A stretch of DNA of 64,000 bases from Pseudomonas sp. NCCP-436 (GCF_019656335.1 NZ_BPLZ01000007.1:62001-126000), one strand, 5' to 3'; positions 1 through 10,125 are shown, counted from the first letter of the stretch. Numbers and translations are program-made. Notes: a model not told the origin generated them from the letters alone.

Positions 1-19
1 CTTTTTATAGGGGTATTCA

Positions 20-95
20 TGGTGCCCAGGGACGGAATCGAACCGCCGACACGGGGATTTTCAATCCCCTGCTCTACCAACTGAGCTACCTGGGC
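20..95 (-). tRNA. tRNA-Phe (anticodon GAA)
   Basis: The reverse complement folds into a complete 76-nt cloverleaf. It starts GCCCAGG, pairs with CCTGGGC at the acceptor end, and has the GTTCGATT-type T loop. The seven-base anticodon loop is TTGAAAA, giving anticodon GAA (Phe). The 3' CCA is encoded. All stems pair. Confidence 0.97.
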
Positions 96-201
96 CAACG
101 GGGCGCTATTAGACGGTTTTGATGGATCAGTGTCAAGCGCGAGTTGGAAAAAATTTAAATATATCGGGCGTTTAGCGTCACGGCGGGGCCGCACGGCGGC
201 T

Positions 202-474
202 TCAGGCCTCCGGCGGCACGTAGCCTTCGGCTTTGGCGTAGTCCTCGCCGGAGAGGAATTTGTCCATTTCGCTCTGCAGGAACTTGCGATCTTCGGCGTT
301 CATCATGTTCAGACGACGCTCGTTGATCAGCATGGTCTGGTGCTTCTGCCATTCGTCCCAGGCCTGGCGGGAAACGTTGTTGAAAATGTCCTCGCCTTTC
401 GGGCCGGGGTAGGGCGCGCGATCCAGGCCGGGCAGTTCCTGTTTGTACTTGCGGCACATCACAGTACGGGTCAT
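202..474 (-). CDS. yggX: Fe(2+)-trafficking protein YggX
   Basis: This 90-residue protein matches YggX in length and content. The N-terminal [17 protein letters not shown] carries the conserved single cysteine (Cys7), followed by the family segments around [12 protein letters not shown] and the [10 protein letters not shown] helix. YggX proteins are small cytoplasmic proteins linked to protection of iron-sulfur clusters and iron handling under oxidative stress. The ATG overlaps the mutY stop codon in an ATGA arrangement, so it is the last gene of the asmA-mutY-yggX unit and probably translationally coupled. This fits, because MutY is a 4Fe-4S enzyme. Confidence 0.95.
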   Translation of the reverse strand: MTRTVMCRKYKQELPGLDRAPYPGPKGEDIFNNVSRQAWDEWQKHQTMLINERRLNMMNAEDRKFLQSEMDKFLSGEDYAKAEGYVPPEA

Positions 475-1538
475 GTCGGTTCTCCAGCAGTAATGGCTTG
501 GGCCGCGCGTTTCAGTAGCTTTTTCACCGGGGCTGCCAGGCCCAGGCGCGGCGGGGTGGCGAGGTTATACCAGAGCCAGTCGGCCTCGGCCACGCGCTGC
601 GGCTGTTCGCTGGCCGGTATCAGCCAAGGCTCGATGCTCAGTTGAAAGTGGCTGAAGGTGTGCACCAGGCGTGGTAGCGCGCGGGGCCGGCCGAGCTGCA
701 GTTGCTGCTGGTGGCCCAGCTCGCTCAGCCGGTCGAGGCTGTCCAGTTCCGGCAGGCTCCATAGGCCGCCCCACAGGCCGCTGGCCGGGCGACGGTAGAG
801 CAGGATCTCGCCGCTGGCGTTGACCAGCAGGGGCATTAGCGTGCGTCTTTGCGGTAGTGCCTTGCGCGGTTTGGGCATCGGATAGCTGGTCTCCCGGCCC
901 TGAAGATGGGCCTGGCAGCCGCTACGCACTGGGCAGAGCAGGCAGCTTGGTTTGCTGCGGGTGCAGAGGGTGGCGCCAAGATCCATCATCGCCTGGGTGT
1001 AGTGGCCGACCCGATCGTGCGGCGTCAGGCGTTCGGCCAGTTCCCATAGCTGGCGGGCCACCTTCGGTTCGCCTGGATAGCCTTCCTGTGCGGCATAGCG
1101 TGCCAGCACGCGCTTGACGTTGCCGTCGAGGATCGGAGCGCGCAGGCCCATGCTCAGGCTGGCGATGGCTCCGGCGGTGGAGCGGCCGATGCCCGGCAGT
1201 TCGCTGAGGGCCTCGACGCTGCGCGGAAATTCGCCGCCATGCTCGCGCATGATGATTTGCGCGGTCTTCTGCAGGTTGCGGGCGCGGGTGTAGTAGCCCA
1301 GCCCCGTCCACAGGTGCAGCACTTCATCTTCGGGGGCTGCGGCCAGGTCTTTTACGCTCGGCAGGGTGGCCATGAAACGGTCGAAATAGCCGAGTACGGT
1401 GCTGACCTGGGTCTGCTGCAGCATGATTTCCGAGACCCAGACGCGATAGGGCGTGATGTTCTGCTGCCAGGGCAGATCCTTGCGGCCGTGCTGGTCGTAC
1501 CAGGCTAGCACGGCGCTGTTGAACTGCTCGGGAGTCAT
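471..1538 (-). CDS. mutY: A/G-specific adenine DNA glycosylase MutY
   Basis: This 355-residue base-excision-repair glycosylase removes A mispaired with 8-oxoG. Visible features are catalytic Glu37 in the [10 protein letters not shown] segment, the helix-hairpin-helix [10 protein letters not shown] near residues 113-122, and catalytic Asp138 in ILDGNVKRV. The 4Fe-4S cysteines are Cys192, Cys199, Cys202 and Cys208 with the C-x6-C-x2-C-x5-C spacing. The C-terminal 120 residues form the NUDIX-like 8-oxoG-recognition domain. The start codon overlaps the asmA stop (ATGA) and the stop overlaps the yggX start, so the three genes are tightly coupled. Confidence 0.97.
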   Translation of the reverse strand: MTPEQFNSAVLAWYDQHGRKDLPWQQNITPYRVWVSEIMLQQTQVSTVLGYFDRFMATLPSVKDLAAAPEDEVLHLWTGLGYYTRARNLQKTAQIIMREHGGEFPRSVEALSELPGIGRSTAGAIASLSMGLRAPILDGNVKRVLARYAAQEGYPGEPKVARQLWELAERLTPHDRVGHYTQAMMDLGATLCTRSKPSCLLCPVRSGCQAHLQGRETSYPMPKPRKALPQRRTLMPLLVNASGEILLYRRPASGLWGGLWSLPELDSLDRLSELGHQQQLQLGRPRALPRLVHTFSHFQLSIEPWLIPASEQPQRVAEADWLWYNLATPPRLGLAAPVKKLLKRAAQAITAGEPT

Positions 1539-3760
1539 CGGTTGAACAGACCCTTGAGCGCGTCTTTCAGATCCGGACTGACCTTGTCGCCGAGCTTCTT
1601 CTCCAGCTTCTCAGTCAGCTTGTTGCCGGCCAGGCGTGCGGCAATCTTGCCGAGACCATCCTGATCCAGGCGGCAGGCCTTGGCGCCCAGCTCCAGCGGG
1701 CCGCGGCAGCGCAGCGGCCACTCGATGCCGACGTAGCGTTCGTTGATCTGGCAGGCTGGATCCGGCATTTCGCGGCTGTCGCCTTCGAGAGTGACGCCGA
1801 TGCGGTAGTCCAGGCCAAGTACGCGTAGGTCGAGGTCGCCGCTGCCGGCCACTGACAATCCGGGGATCTGTACCAGTAGGTCCGGGGTGTGGGCTATGCC
1901 GTTACGGACACTGAGGCTGCCCTTGAGTGTGCGGAAAGGGGTGTCGCGGCCTGAGGGTGGATTGCTCAGAGGCTTGCGGTTGAGTGTGGCGATGCCGCGA
2001 CAGAGCTGCTGCTCAAGGTTGGCATCCGGCAGTACACCGTCATTGAGGACGAAGCCGGCGTCGCCATTGAGTGTCTCGATCCAGGCTTTCTGGCTGTTGC
2101 CGCGGGTTTCGAAGCGGGCATCCAGATCCAGCAGGCCACGAACCGGCGCGGGCTGGTTCTCCTGCTTAAGCAGTGGCTCGACGGGCAGGCGGCTGACGCG
2201 TTGCTCCAGAGTCAGTTGTGGTTCGGCCTGGCGTACGTCGATCCGTCCCTTGCTGTTGAAGCTGCCGCCGTGCAACTTGCCGCGTGCTTCCTCAAGGGTG
2301 ATCAGTCCGGCGCGGCCTTTGGCCTTCAGATGCAGATCCTGCAGCGGGTACTGCTCGTACTGCAACTGACCGATGCTCAACACGGCTTCCAGATCAAGCT
2401 TGCGCAGCCGGTCCACGGGCAGCACTTGGGCGTCATTCCAGGCCTGCTGAGTGGGGGCGTTGGGCAGTGGCGTGGTACCGCTGGAGCCGGCGCTGGCAAC
2501 GCTTTCCCGTACTTCGGCCCGGCGTGCCTCGGCGGGGCCGTCCTTATCCTTGGGGGGCAGGTAGCGGTTGAGGTCGAGGCGATCGGCCTTGAGTTCGGCG
2601 CGCAGTGCCTGGTGTGCCAGATCCGTAATGCCGAGCTGGCCGCTGAGGGTGGTGTCGTCGAGTTGCATCCGCAGTTCTTCGAACATCATGCCGTTGAGTG
2701 AGCCGTTCAGCCGGCTGGACAGCTCGAACTGGGCGAGGCTTTGCGCGTTGCGCATGGGCGGCAGTTCGATACCGATGCCCTGGAGAAATTCGCGCAGGTT
2801 GATGCTGGCAATGGACAGGCCGCCGGATATCTGCGGTTCCTTGTCCAGTTCGCGGACCTTCAGTTCGCCGAGGGCGCGCAGTTGGTTCGCCGACAGCTTC
2901 AGGTTGTTCCACTCGGCAATGTTGGCGGCCAGATCCACCAGCAGTTGGCCCTGGGCAGAGAAGTTGAGGGTCTTGCCCTTGAGCGGCTCGCCAGAGGCCT
3001 CACCGCTCAGGCGCAGATCTTCCAGCTGATAGCGACCGAGCTGGCGATCGAAGCGCAACTGGCCTTGGAGTTCGCTGCGGGCACGCAGCAGTGGCTGGTT
3101 GGTGCCGAAGAAGGCGCTGAAGCTGAGCGGAATGCTGCTGCCTTCACGGATGGCGCCGGTCTTCAGCTCGATGTTTTCGAGAGTGAACTGCTGGCCCTTC
3201 TGTGCATCGCTGTAGTCGATGCGCGAATTGCTCAGCGTCAGGCTGTCGATGTCCATCTTCAGCGGCTGGCTGGCGGGTTTTTCGCTCGACTGGTCTGGCG
3301 GCATGTTGTCACGCGGCGTCGATTCGCCGGGTGCTGGCTGTGCGGTGCTGGCCTGTGCCGGGCGGCCGATACCTTCCCAGTTGCCGCGGCCCTGTTCGTC
3401 ACGCTGCAGGCTGAGGTTGAGGCCGTCGATGCGGATGTCGCTCATCTGCACTTCCTTGCGCAGCAGCGGCAGTACCCGAACCGACAGACCGAGCAGGCGC
3501 AGGTCGGCGAAGGGGGTGTCGGGGCTGTCGGCGCTGGCCAGGGTAGCATCGGTCAGTTCCAGACCCAGCCAGGGAAACAGGCTCCAGCCGATGTCGCCGC
3601 GCAGTTGCAGCTCCAGATTGGCCTTGTCGCGGGCAACCTGGCGGATCTCGTCCTTATAGTCGTTGGGATCGAACAGGTGTGTCAGGGCGAACAGCAGCGC
3701 CACGATGATCAGCAGCAGGCCGAGGATGAACAGGCCGAGAATCTTGCCTAGCGCTTTCAT
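1535..3760 (-). CDS. asmA: AsmA family protein
   Basis: This 741-residue protein has an N-terminal membrane anchor (about residues 6-28, [16 protein letters not shown]) and a very long periplasmic part of the AsmA family. The family motifs [20 protein letters not shown] and the C-terminal block with paired cysteines ([17 protein letters not shown]) are visible. AsmA-like proteins are implicated in outer-membrane assembly and, in related members, phospholipid transport. I chose the ATG preceded by AAGGAA. An in-frame upstream ATG would add 38 residues without a signal-like character. It heads the asmA-mutY-yggX unit. Confidence 0.93.
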   Translation of the reverse strand: MKALGKILGLFILGLLLIIVALLFALTHLFDPNDYKDEIRQVARDKANLELQLRGDIGWSLFPWLGLELTDATLASADSPDTPFADLRLLGLSVRVLPLLRKEVQMSDIRIDGLNLSLQRDEQGRGNWEGIGRPAQASTAQPAPGESTPRDNMPPDQSSEKPASQPLKMDIDSLTLSNSRIDYSDAQKGQQFTLENIELKTGAIREGSSIPLSFSAFFGTNQPLLRARSELQGQLRFDRQLGRYQLEDLRLSGEASGEPLKGKTLNFSAQGQLLVDLAANIAEWNNLKLSANQLRALGELKVRELDKEPQISGGLSIASINLREFLQGIGIELPPMRNAQSLAQFELSSRLNGSLNGMMFEELRMQLDDTTLSGQLGITDLAHQALRAELKADRLDLNRYLPPKDKDGPAEARRAEVRESVASAGSSGTTPLPNAPTQQAWNDAQVLPVDRLRKLDLEAVLSIGQLQYEQYPLQDLHLKAKGRAGLITLEEARGKLHGGSFNSKGRIDVRQAEPQLTLEQRVSRLPVEPLLKQENQPAPVRGLLDLDARFETRGNSQKAWIETLNGDAGFVLNDGVLPDANLEQQLCRGIATLNRKPLSNPPSGRDTPFRTLKGSLSVRNGIAHTPDLLVQIPGLSVAGSGDLDLRVLGLDYRIGVTLEGDSREMPDPACQINERYVGIEWPLRCRGPLELGAKACRLDQDGLGKIAARLAGNKLTEKLEKKLGDKVSPDLKDALKGLFNR

Positions 3761-4174
3761 GGACGGTTCCTTGTTTGGTTGCAGGACGACAGCGGGCGCA
3801 AGAGGGCGATTATAGCGTCTTGCGGCAGCAGTCTGACGCCTCTGTCCACCGGCCCGGCAGGGGGTTGGATGCATGTCCGGTAATGCGGTTCCCTGTTTCT
3901 TTCGACAAGGTTTCTCTGTTCTCGGGAAGACTTCCCGAGCAATTCATCCTCTGCATGGGACGAAAGTCGTAGGTGGATCGATGTGCTCTATCGAGTGATA
4001 GATCGAGTCTTTTGTTTATTGCTAAAAATAAGAGAAAATCCAGATAAAAACTAAAAAAATACTGATTTTTTGGTGTTTTTTATCGCTGCATTGCTAGTCT
4101 TTGCCCGTCTATGGCTGCGGTTGGCTTTCGCGGTCGCCCTTGTTTGCACGAACCCATAACAAGAGATATTTCTC
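3761..4174. promoter_or_regulatory. Divergent intergenic region asmA / MFS gene
   Basis: This 414-bp region holds no convincing gene. Positions 4010-4085 are strikingly AT-rich compared with the surroundings, as expected for the promoter of the rightward MFS gene, but no clear -35/-10 pair stands out. Two dyads are visible: a perfect 19-bp palindrome at 3921-3939 (listed separately) and a shorter CTATC-GAGT-GATAG inverted repeat at 3988-4001. Either could be an operator. Confidence 0.5.
3921..3939. repeat. Perfect 19-bp palindrome, possible operator
   Basis: CTCGGGAAG-A-CTTCCCGAG is perfectly symmetric, with 9-bp arms around a single central base. It lies in the intergenic region between asmA and the MFS gene. 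No T-tract follows on either strand, so it does not look like a rho-independent terminator. A dimeric regulator site is possible but unproven. Confidence 0.45.
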
Positions 4175-5815
4175 ATGACTGACGCCTTCGTACTGGACGG
4201 CGCCGCCACGCGGCCGGCATTCCTGTCTAGGGAGCGCATCATTGCGCGTCCTGGTTTCAATCGCTGGCTGGTGCCGCCGGCGGCCCTCGCCATTCACCTC
4301 TGCATTGGCATGGCCTACGGTTTTTCCGTTTTCTGGCTGCCATTGTCCCAGTCCGTCGGCGCTGCCTGTGCTCCGGACATAGGGTTCTTTGAGCAGATAT
4401 TCGCCAGCCACTGTGACTGGCCGATTTCCATGCTGGGCTGGATTTATACCCTGTTCTTCGTTTTTCTCGGCTGTTCGGCTGCCGTCTGGGGTGGTTGGCT
4501 GGAGCATGCCGGGCCGCGCAAGGCCGGTGTGGTATCGGCCCTTTGCTGGTGCGGCGGTCTGCTGATCTCGGCGCTGGGCGTATACAGCCACCAGATCTGG
4601 CTGATGTGGCTGGGCTCCGGGGTAATTGGTGGTATCGGTCTGGGGCTGGGGTACATTTCTCCGGTGTCGACGTTGATCAAGTGGTTCCCGGATCGTCGTG
4701 GAATGGCCACCGGCATGGCGATCATGGGCTTCGGCGGTGGGGCAATGGTCGGTGCGCCGCTGGCGACTCTGCTGATGAGCCATTTTGCTACTGACGGAGA
4801 CGCAGGGGTATGGCAGAGCTTCGTGGCGATGGCGCTGATCTATTTCGTATTCATGATCGGTGGTGCGCTGTCCTATCGTGTGCCACCCAGTGGCTGGAAG
4901 CCTGCCGGCTGGGCTGCGTCGTCGGCCAGTACCGGCGGCATGATCACCCGTGGTCATGTGCATGTGAACACGGCCTGGAAAACCCCGCAGTTCTGGCTGG
5001 TCTGGGCGGTGCTGTGCCTGAATGTCTCGGCCGGCATCGGCATCATCGGCATGGCTTCGCCGCTGCTGCAGGAAGTGTTCGCCGGTCGCTTGATTGGTGT
5101 GGATCTGGCGTTCAACGAACTGAGCCCGGCGCAGTTGGGCGAGATCGCCGCGATTGCTGCCGGCTTCACCGGTCTGCTCAGCCTGTTCAACATCGGAGGG
5201 CGCTTCTTCTGGGCTTCCTGCTCGGATTTTATCGGTCGCAAGGGCACCTACTTCGTGTTCTTCGGGCTGGGGCTGTTGCTCTATGCCGCGGTGCCGATGC
5301 TCGGCCAGCTGGGTAGTCTGGCGCTGTTCGTGCTGGCGTTCTGCGTGATTCTGTCGATGTATGGTGGTGGCTTCGCTACGGTGCCGGCCTATCTGGCCGA
5401 TCTGTTTGGTACGCAGATGGTCGGGGCGATCCATGGTCGCCTGCTGACTGCCTGGGCAGCTGCAGGGGTGCTGGGCCCGGTACTGGTCAACTACCTGCGT
5501 GAGTACCAACTGAGCCTGGGGGTGGAGAAGGCTGCGGCCTATGACATGACTCTGTACATCCTTTCCGGTCTGCTCGCGTTGGGTTTCATCTGCAACGCGC
5601 TGGTGCGCCCGGTTGCGCCGAAGTATTTCATGAGTGAGGCTGAACTGGCGGCCGAGTGCGCGCATGGAGAGCGCTCTGTGCCAGCGGAGAGCGAGTTGCA
5701 GTGGGCGGCGAATCCGTCCAGCCGGCCTTGGGTGGTGGCGGCCTGGCTGGTGGTCGGCATTCCTCTGGCCTGGGGGGTGTGGGTCACCCTGCAGAAGACC
5801 TTGGTGTTGTTCTGA
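4175..5815 (+). CDS. OFA family MFS transporter
   Basis: This 546-residue inner-membrane carrier has about 12 hydrophobic segments. It shows the oxalate/formate antiporter (OFA) hallmark early region (LAIHLCIGMAYGFSVFWLPL), a glycine-rich segment (VIGGIGLGLGYISPVSTLIK) followed by WFPDRRGMATGMAIMGFGGGA, and a second-half motif SDFIGRKGTYF. The length is typical for OFA carriers with a soluble insert near residues 225-270. The substrate cannot be read from sequence; OFA members carry small carboxylates. It is monocistronic, flanked by an AT-rich leader and a strong terminator. Confidence 0.9.
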   Translation: MTDAFVLDGAATRPAFLSRERIIARPGFNRWLVPPAALAIHLCIGMAYGFSVFWLPLSQSVGAACAPDIGFFEQIFASHCDWPISMLGWIYTLFFVFLGCSAAVWGGWLEHAGPRKAGVVSALCWCGGLLISALGVYSHQIWLMWLGSGVIGGIGLGLGYISPVSTLIKWFPDRRGMATGMAIMGFGGGAMVGAPLATLLMSHFATDGDAGVWQSFVAMALIYFVFMIGGALSYRVPPSGWKPAGWAASSASTGGMITRGHVHVNTAWKTPQFWLVWAVLCLNVSAGIGIIGMASPLLQEVFAGRLIGVDLAFNELSPAQLGEIAAIAAGFTGLLSLFNIGGRFFWASCSDFIGRKGTYFVFFGLGLLLYAAVPMLGQLGSLALFVLAFCVILSMYGGGFATVPAYLADLFGTQMVGAIHGRLLTAWAAAGVLGPVLVNYLREYQLSLGVEKAAAYDMTLYILSGLLALGFICNALVRPVAPKYFMSEAELAAECAHGERSVPAESELQWAANPSSRPWVVAAWLVVGIPLAWGVWVTLQKTLVLF

Positions 5816-5864
5816 GTCGCTGTTTGCGAGCACTTTTTCCGAGTGTTTTGCAGAGCTGCGCAGG

Positions 5865-5900
5865 GACCCGTTGCCTGTCGGCAGCGGGTCTTTCTTTTTA
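5865..5900 (+). terminator. Rho-independent terminator after MFS gene
   Basis: The GC-rich hairpin GACCCG-(C/T-rich loop)-CGGGTC at 5865-5890 is followed directly by TTTCTTTTT. It lies 50 bp past the MFS stop codon and upstream of the his promoter. Confidence 0.85.
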
Positions 5901-5949
5901 TTAAGTGTCCTGTAGGTGTCCGCTGTCTGTTGGGCCGAGCGCTTCGGTA

Positions 5950-5977
5950 GCCCTTCATCGCCCGTCACGCCTATAAT
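5950..5977 (+). promoter_or_regulatory. Putative hisB promoter (-10 TATAAT)
   Basis: A perfect -10 hexamer TATAAT is at 5972-5977, 38 bp upstream of the hisB start. No good -35 hexamer is visible at 16-18 bp, so the promoter is called mainly on the -10 box. Confidence 0.5.
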
Positions 5978-6015
5978 GCGAGCCTTTTCCCCCTGGCTAT
6001 TTCGTGGAGCTGGTG

Positions 6016-6609
6016 ATGGCCGAACGTACGGCGTCCGTCGAACGCAACACTCTGGAGACCCAGATCAAGGTCTCGATCAATCTGGATGGCACCGGCAAGG
6101 CCAAGTTCGACACTGGCGTGCCGTTTTTCGAACACATGCTTGACCAGATCGCCCGTCACGGGCTGATCGATCTGGATATCTACTGCAAGGGCGACCTGCA
6201 TATCGATGACCACCACACAGTGGAGGATGTCGGTATCACTCTCGGTCAGGCTTTTGCCAGAGCCGTTGGCGACAAGAAAGGCATGACCCGCTATGGCCAC
6301 TCCTATGTTCCGCTGGACGAAGCACTGTCGCGTGTGGTGATCGACTTTTCCGGCCGGCCCGGGCTGACCATGAACGTGCCATACACCCGCGCCACCGTCG
6401 GCGGCTTTGACGTCGACCTGTTCCAGGAGTTCTTCCAGGGTTTCGTCAACCACGCTCAGGTCACCCTGCACATCGACAACCTGCGCGGCAGCAACACCCA
6501 TCATCAGATCGAGACCGTGTTCAAGGCTTTCGGTCGTGCACTGCGCATGGCGCTGGAGATGGATCCGCGCATGGCCGGACAGATGCCGTCGACCAAGGGA
6601 TGCCTGTGA
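6016..6609 (+). CDS. hisB: Imidazoleglycerol-phosphate dehydratase HisB (monofunctional)
   Basis: This 197-residue cytoplasmic enzyme performs the sixth step of histidine synthesis, IGP to imidazole-acetol phosphate. The metal-binding motifs are [10 protein letters not shown] and the second [12 protein letters not shown], with [13 protein letters not shown] near the N-terminus. It lacks the HAD histidinol-phosphatase domain found in the bifunctional enterobacterial HisB, so a separate phosphatase is required (see the HAD gene at 61307-61960). I chose the ATG at 6016, preceded by GGAG. An in-frame GTG four codons upstream is less likely. Confidence 0.97.
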   Translation: MAERTASVERNTLETQIKVSINLDGTGKAKFDTGVPFFEHMLDQIARHGLIDLDIYCKGDLHIDDHHTVEDVGITLGQAFARAVGDKKGMTRYGHSYVPLDEALSRVVIDFSGRPGLTMNVPYTRATVGGFDVDLFQEFFQGFVNHAQVTLHIDNLRGSNTHHQIETVFKAFGRALRMALEMDPRMAGQMPSTKGCL

Positions 6610-7247
6610 TGCAAACCGTTGCCGTTATCGACTATGGGATGGGCAACCTGCACTCGGTGGCCAAGGCACTGGAGCATGTCGGAGCCGGCCGGGTGCTGGT
6701 TACCAGCGATGCTCGGGTGATCCGCGAGGCCGATCGCGTAGTGTTTCCGGGCGTTGGCGCGATCCGCGACTGTATGGCCGAGATCAGGCGGCTGGGCTTC
6801 GACGAACTGGTGCGTGAAGTCAGCGTGGATCGTCCGTTCCTCGGTATCTGCGTTGGCATGCAGGCGTTGCTCGAACGCAGTGAGGAGAATGACGGGGTCG
6901 ATTGTATCGGCCTGTTCCCGGGACAGGTGCGCTTTTTCGGCAAGGATCTGAGCGAGGATGGCGAGCCTCTGAAGGTGCCGCACATGGGCTGGAATGAAGT
7001 CGCCCAGATCCATCATCACCCTCTGTGGCACGACATTCCGGATCGTGCCCGCTTCTATTTCGTGCATAGCTACTACGTCGAGGCGGCCCGTTCGCAGCAG
7101 GTGGTTGGTCGGGGGCACTATGGCAAGGATTTCGCCGCAGTACTGGCCGATGGTTCGCGCTTTGCCGTGCAGTTCCATCCGGAAAAGAGTCATCGCCACG
7201 GCTTGCAGTTGCTGCAGAACTTCATTGCCTGGGATGGCCGCTGGTAA
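6609..7247 (+). CDS. hisH: Imidazole glycerol phosphate synthase subunit HisH
   Basis: This 212-residue glutamine amidotransferase subunit feeds ammonia to HisF. The class-I GATase triad is visible: Cys81 in FLGICVGMQ, and His190 and Glu192 in FHPEKSH. The hisB stop TGA and this ATG overlap as TGATG. An in-frame ATG three codons upstream would lie inside hisB and is less likely. The next gene overlaps its stop (TAATG), which suggests coupled translation through the his operon. Confidence 0.97.
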   Translation: MQTVAVIDYGMGNLHSVAKALEHVGAGRVLVTSDARVIREADRVVFPGVGAIRDCMAEIRRLGFDELVREVSVDRPFLGICVGMQALLERSEENDGVDCIGLFPGQVRFFGKDLSEDGEPLKVPHMGWNEVAQIHHHPLWHDIPDRARFYFVHSYYVEAARSQQVVGRGHYGKDFAAVLADGSRFAVQFHPEKSHRHGLQLLQNFIAWDGRW

Positions 7248-7501
7248 TGGCGTGCTCCAAGGGGCCAAGCCTGGCGCTGGAGCCTGTTCAGGAACGGGCT
7301 GCGCTGTTGCTGTTGCAGCGCTTTCTCGATGAGCGTTACGAGCTGCGTCTGGGCACCTTCGAGGTGCAGGAGCTGCTCGATCTGGTAACCCGTGAGCTGG
7401 CACCTCATTACTACAACAAGGCCATTCTCGATGTGCAGGAGCACCTGAAGAACAGGTTCGAAAGCATCGAGAGTGACCTATGGGCGCTCGAGAAGAGCTG
7501 A
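7247..7501 (+). CDS. DUF2164 family small protein
   Basis: This 84-residue protein has the DUF2164 pattern: a hydrophilic alpha-helical N-terminus ([31 protein letters not shown]) and the conserved [30 protein letters not shown] block. Its function is unknown. It is embedded between hisH and hisA, and its ATG shares a base with the hisH stop, so it is expressed with the histidine genes. No catalytic motif is visible. Pseudomonads commonly carry a gene of this type here, and a role in histidine synthesis is not implied. Confidence 0.85.
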   Translation: MACSKGPSLALEPVQERAALLLLQRFLDERYELRLGTFEVQELLDLVTRELAPHYYNKAILDVQEHLKNRFESIESDLWALEKS

Positions 7502-7544
7502 CCCCACGGATTTTCCGATTCCACGATTTGAGCAGGTTCTACCG

Positions 7545-8282
7545 ATGCTGATTATCCCCGCTATCGATCTTAAAGACGGCGCCTGCGTGCGCCTGCGTCA
7601 GGGCCGCATGGAAGACTCCACGGTGTTCTCCGATGATCCGGTGAGCATGGCGGCCAGGTGGGTCGAAGGCGGCTGCCGTCGTCTGCACCTGGTGGATCTG
7701 AATGGTGCCTTCGAAGGTCAGCCGGTCAACGGTGAAGTGGTCACCGCCATCGCCAGGCGCTACCCAACTCTGCCGATCCAGATCGGCGGCGGCATCCGCA
7801 CCCTGGAGACCATCGAGCACTACGTGCGTGCCGGGGTCAGCTACGTGATTATCGGTACCAAGGCCGTTAAAGAACCCGAGTTCGTCACGGAGGCGTGCAA
7901 GGCCTTCCCGGGCAGGGTGATCGTCGGTCTGGATGCCAAGGATGGTTTCGTCGCCACCGATGGCTGGGCGGAAGTGTCCAGTGTGCAGGCGACCGACCTG
8001 GCCAGGCGCTTCGAAGCCGACGGTGTCTCGGCCATCGTTTATACCGATATCGCCAAGGACGGCATGATGCAGGGCTGCAACGTCGAAGCCACCGCCACAC
8101 TGGCCGCGGCCAGCCGCATCCCGGTGATTGCCTCCGGCGGTATCCACAATCTGGGTGATATCGAGAAGCTGCTGCTGGCCCGTAGCCCCGGCATCATCGG
8201 CGCCATCACTGGCCGCGCCATCTATGAAGGCACTCTGGATGTGGCCGAGGCGCAGAGCTTCTGCGACAACTTCAAGGGTTAA
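7545..8282 (+). CDS. hisA: Phosphoribosylformimino-5-aminoimidazole carboxamide ribotide isomerase HisA
   Basis: This 245-residue (beta/alpha)8 barrel isomerase converts ProFAR to PRFAR. It begins [17 protein letters not shown] with the catalytic Asp8. The two phosphate-binding glycine motifs are visible ([13 protein letters not shown] and [13 protein letters not shown]), as is the second catalytic Asp in [16 protein letters not shown] chose the ATG at 7545 because the family starts directly at [10 protein letters not shown]. Upstream in-frame extension reads into non-conserved residues. Confidence 0.97.
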   Translation: MLIIPAIDLKDGACVRLRQGRMEDSTVFSDDPVSMAARWVEGGCRRLHLVDLNGAFEGQPVNGEVVTAIARRYPTLPIQIGGGIRTLETIEHYVRAGVSYVIIGTKAVKEPEFVTEACKAFPGRVIVGLDAKDGFVATDGWAEVSSVQATDLARRFEADGVSAIVYTDIAKDGMMQGCNVEATATLAAASRIPVIASGGIHNLGDIEKLLLARSPGIIGAITGRAIYEGTLDVAEAQSFCDNFKG

Positions 8283-8293
8283 GTCAGGCGTTG

Positions 8294-8321
8294 GGTGGAA
8301 AACCGCAAAGCGTTTTCCACC
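8294..8321. repeat. REP-like stem-loop between hisA and hisF
   Basis: GGTGGAAAAC and GTTTTCCACC form a perfect 10-bp stem around an eight-base loop (8304-8311). The flanks are GTTGG on the left and AGTCGA on the right. It resembles the REP elements of pseudomonads, which are palindromes with a GGGTGG...CCACC core mobilised by RAYT transposases. It could shield mRNA or tune hisF expression relative to hisA. Confidence 0.6.
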
Positions 8322-8378
8322 AGTCGATGGTGAGCAGACAGAGCATTGCCCACCCTAAAGAACTGCGAGAGCACCGAT

Positions 8379-9137
8379 ATGGCACTGGCCAAACGCATCA
8401 TTCCTTGCCTGGACGTGGACAACGGCCGCGTGGTTAAGGGCGTCAAATTCGAGAATATCCGTGATGCCGGCGACCCGGTTGAAATCGCTCGTCGTTACGA
8501 TGAGCAGGGCGCTGACGAAATCACCTTCCTTGACATCACCGCCAGCGTCGACGGTCGTGACACCACCCTGCACACTGTCGAGCGCATGGCCAGCCAAGTG
8601 TTCATTCCGCTGACTGTCGGCGGTGGCGTGCGCACCGTGCAGGACATCCGCAACCTGCTCAATGCCGGTGCCGACAAGGTGTCGATCAATACCGCTGCGG
8701 TGTTCAATCCGGAGTTCGTCGGTGAGGCCGCCGCGCGCTTCGGTTCGCAGTGCATTGTCGTAGCCATCGATGCCAAGCGTGTGGCGCCGGGGCGCTGGGA
8801 GATCTTCACCCACGGCGGGCGCAAGCCTACCGGCCTGGATGCCGTGGCCTGGGCAAAAAAGATGGAAGACCTCGGAGCTGGCGAGATCCTGCTGACCAGC
8901 ATGGATCAGGACGGTGTGAAGAGCGGTTATGACCTGGGTGTGACTCGCGCCATAAGCGAGTCCGTACGCATTCCGGTGATCGCCTCTGGCGGTGTTGGCA
9001 ATCTGCAGCACCTGGCCGATGGCATTATCGAGGGCAAGGCAGATGCGGTTCTGGCTGCCAGCATCTTTCACTTCGGTGAGTACACAGTGCCCGAAGCCAA
9101 GGCCTATCTGGCCAGTCGCGGCATCGTTGTGCGCTAG
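8379..9137 (+). CDS. hisF: Imidazole glycerol phosphate synthase subunit HisF
   Basis: This 252-residue (beta/alpha)8 barrel cyclase partners HisH to make IGP and AICAR. It begins [24 protein letters not shown], with catalytic Asp12 (Asp11 in shorter homologues), and the second Asp lies in [10 protein letters not shown]. The phosphate-binding motifs are [11 protein letters not shown] and [12 protein letters not shown]. It is separated from hisA by about 95 bp containing a REP-like hairpin, unlike the tight spacing of the earlier his genes. Confidence 0.97.
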   Translation: MALAKRIIPCLDVDNGRVVKGVKFENIRDAGDPVEIARRYDEQGADEITFLDITASVDGRDTTLHTVERMASQVFIPLTVGGGVRTVQDIRNLLNAGADKVSINTAAVFNPEFVGEAAARFGSQCIVVAIDAKRVAPGRWEIFTHGGRKPTGLDAVAWAKKMEDLGAGEILLTSMDQDGVKSGYDLGVTRAISESVRIPVIASGGVGNLQHLADGIIEGKADAVLAASIFHFGEYTVPEAKAYLASRGIVVR

Positions 9138-9163
9138 ACCCTGCTGTCCCAGTGTCAGGAATG

Positions 9164-9196
9164 GACTCGTCTGCGGCTTCAGGCTGCGGGCGAGTC
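9164..9196 (+). terminator. Hairpin after hisF, possible terminator
   Basis: GACTCG at 9164 pairs with CGAGTC at 9191-9196, and the inner CTGCGGC/GGCTGCG segments pair with a few G-U pairs. No T-tract follows, so it may be a processing or rho-dependent structure rather than an intrinsic terminator. Confidence 0.4.
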
Positions 9197-9307
9197 GACG
9201 GCAAATGATCCGCAGTTCGGCTAGGATTACCTCTGGTTTCCCTCCCACTCGTTTTTCGCCCTCAACATAAGAGCGAGCGTTCCGAGCATGTTCAATACGG
9301 AGATTTC

Positions 9308-10042
9308 ATGTTCCTGCTTCGATTCGTGACTTTCCTGGCACTGTGCAGCAGCTTCAGTCTTGTTCGTGCGGAATCGCTGGTGCTGCTGACGGAAAACCTG
9401 CCGCCATTCAACATGTCGGTCAGCGGCAACAACTTCGCCCGTGACGCCAACGTGACGGGCGTGAGTTCCGACATTCTGCGGGCTGTATGCGAGCGTGCGC
9501 AGATCAAATGCCAGCTGATCCTGCGTTTCCCATGGCAGCGGGTCTACCAGCAGACCCTGGATGAGCCGGGTTACGGGCTGTTCTCCACTGCCCGCACGCC
9601 GGAGCGTGAAAAACTGTTCAAATGGGTGGGGCCGATTGCGCAGAACGACTGGGTGCTGTTTGCCAGGGGGGATAGCGACATCCGTCTGACCTCGCTTGAG
9701 GATGCACGACGTTACCGCATCGGCGGCTATAAGGGTGACGCCAAGACTCAGTTCCTGCTGGATCGTGGGTTGGAGGTACAGACTTCGCTGCGCGATACCG
9801 AGAATGTGCGCAAGCTGGAGCGCGGCCAGATCGATCTGTGGGTTGCCTCCAATCAGGCCGGTCGCTTCCTGGCACGCCAGGAAGGTATGGAAAACCTCAA
9901 GGTGGTACAGCATTTGTATGCGGCCGATCTATACCTTGCACTTAACCGGCAAACACCGGACGAACTAGTGCAAAAGCTGCAGCGCACTCTGGATAAACTG
10001 CGCGACGAAGGGGCACTGAAGGGCATCGAAGCCCGCTATTAA
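9308..10042 (+). CDS. Periplasmic solute-binding protein family 3, paralogue 1
   Basis: This 244-residue protein has a signal peptide (MFLLRFVTFLALCSSFSLVRA) followed by a family-3 extracellular binding domain (LLTENLPPFNMSV... LRFPWQRVYQQTLDEPGYGLFSTARTPEREKLFKWVGPI). It is the first of three adjacent paralogues. All share the pattern LTENxPPxNM...LRFPWxRxY...RTPEREx LFKWVGP...YRIGxYKGDA...RKLxRGQIDLW. No permease or ATPase is nearby. Such orphan binding proteins may serve a remote transporter or a sensor. It has an ATG with ACGGAG upstream. Confidence 0.88.
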   Translation: MFLLRFVTFLALCSSFSLVRAESLVLLTENLPPFNMSVSGNNFARDANVTGVSSDILRAVCERAQIKCQLILRFPWQRVYQQTLDEPGYGLFSTARTPEREKLFKWVGPIAQNDWVLFARGDSDIRLTSLEDARRYRIGGYKGDAKTQFLLDRGLEVQTSLRDTENVRKLERGQIDLWVASNQAGRFLARQEGMENLKVVQHLYAADLYLALNRQTPDELVQKLQRTLDKLRDEGALKGIEARY

Positions 10043-10125
10043 GGCATAGTGCCGCTAAGCGCTGGGCCAGGGCGAAGATGGCGAGTATGCTCATGGGGTC
10101 TGCCTTTAACAAAAAGAGAAACGTC

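Noticed and set aside
4109..5968. Long open frame (619 codons) on the minus strand across the MFS gene
   Set aside because: It is antisense to a clear OFA transporter, its product is low-complexity in Gln, Arg and His, and no family pattern is visible. It is an open frame produced by GC-rich codon use.
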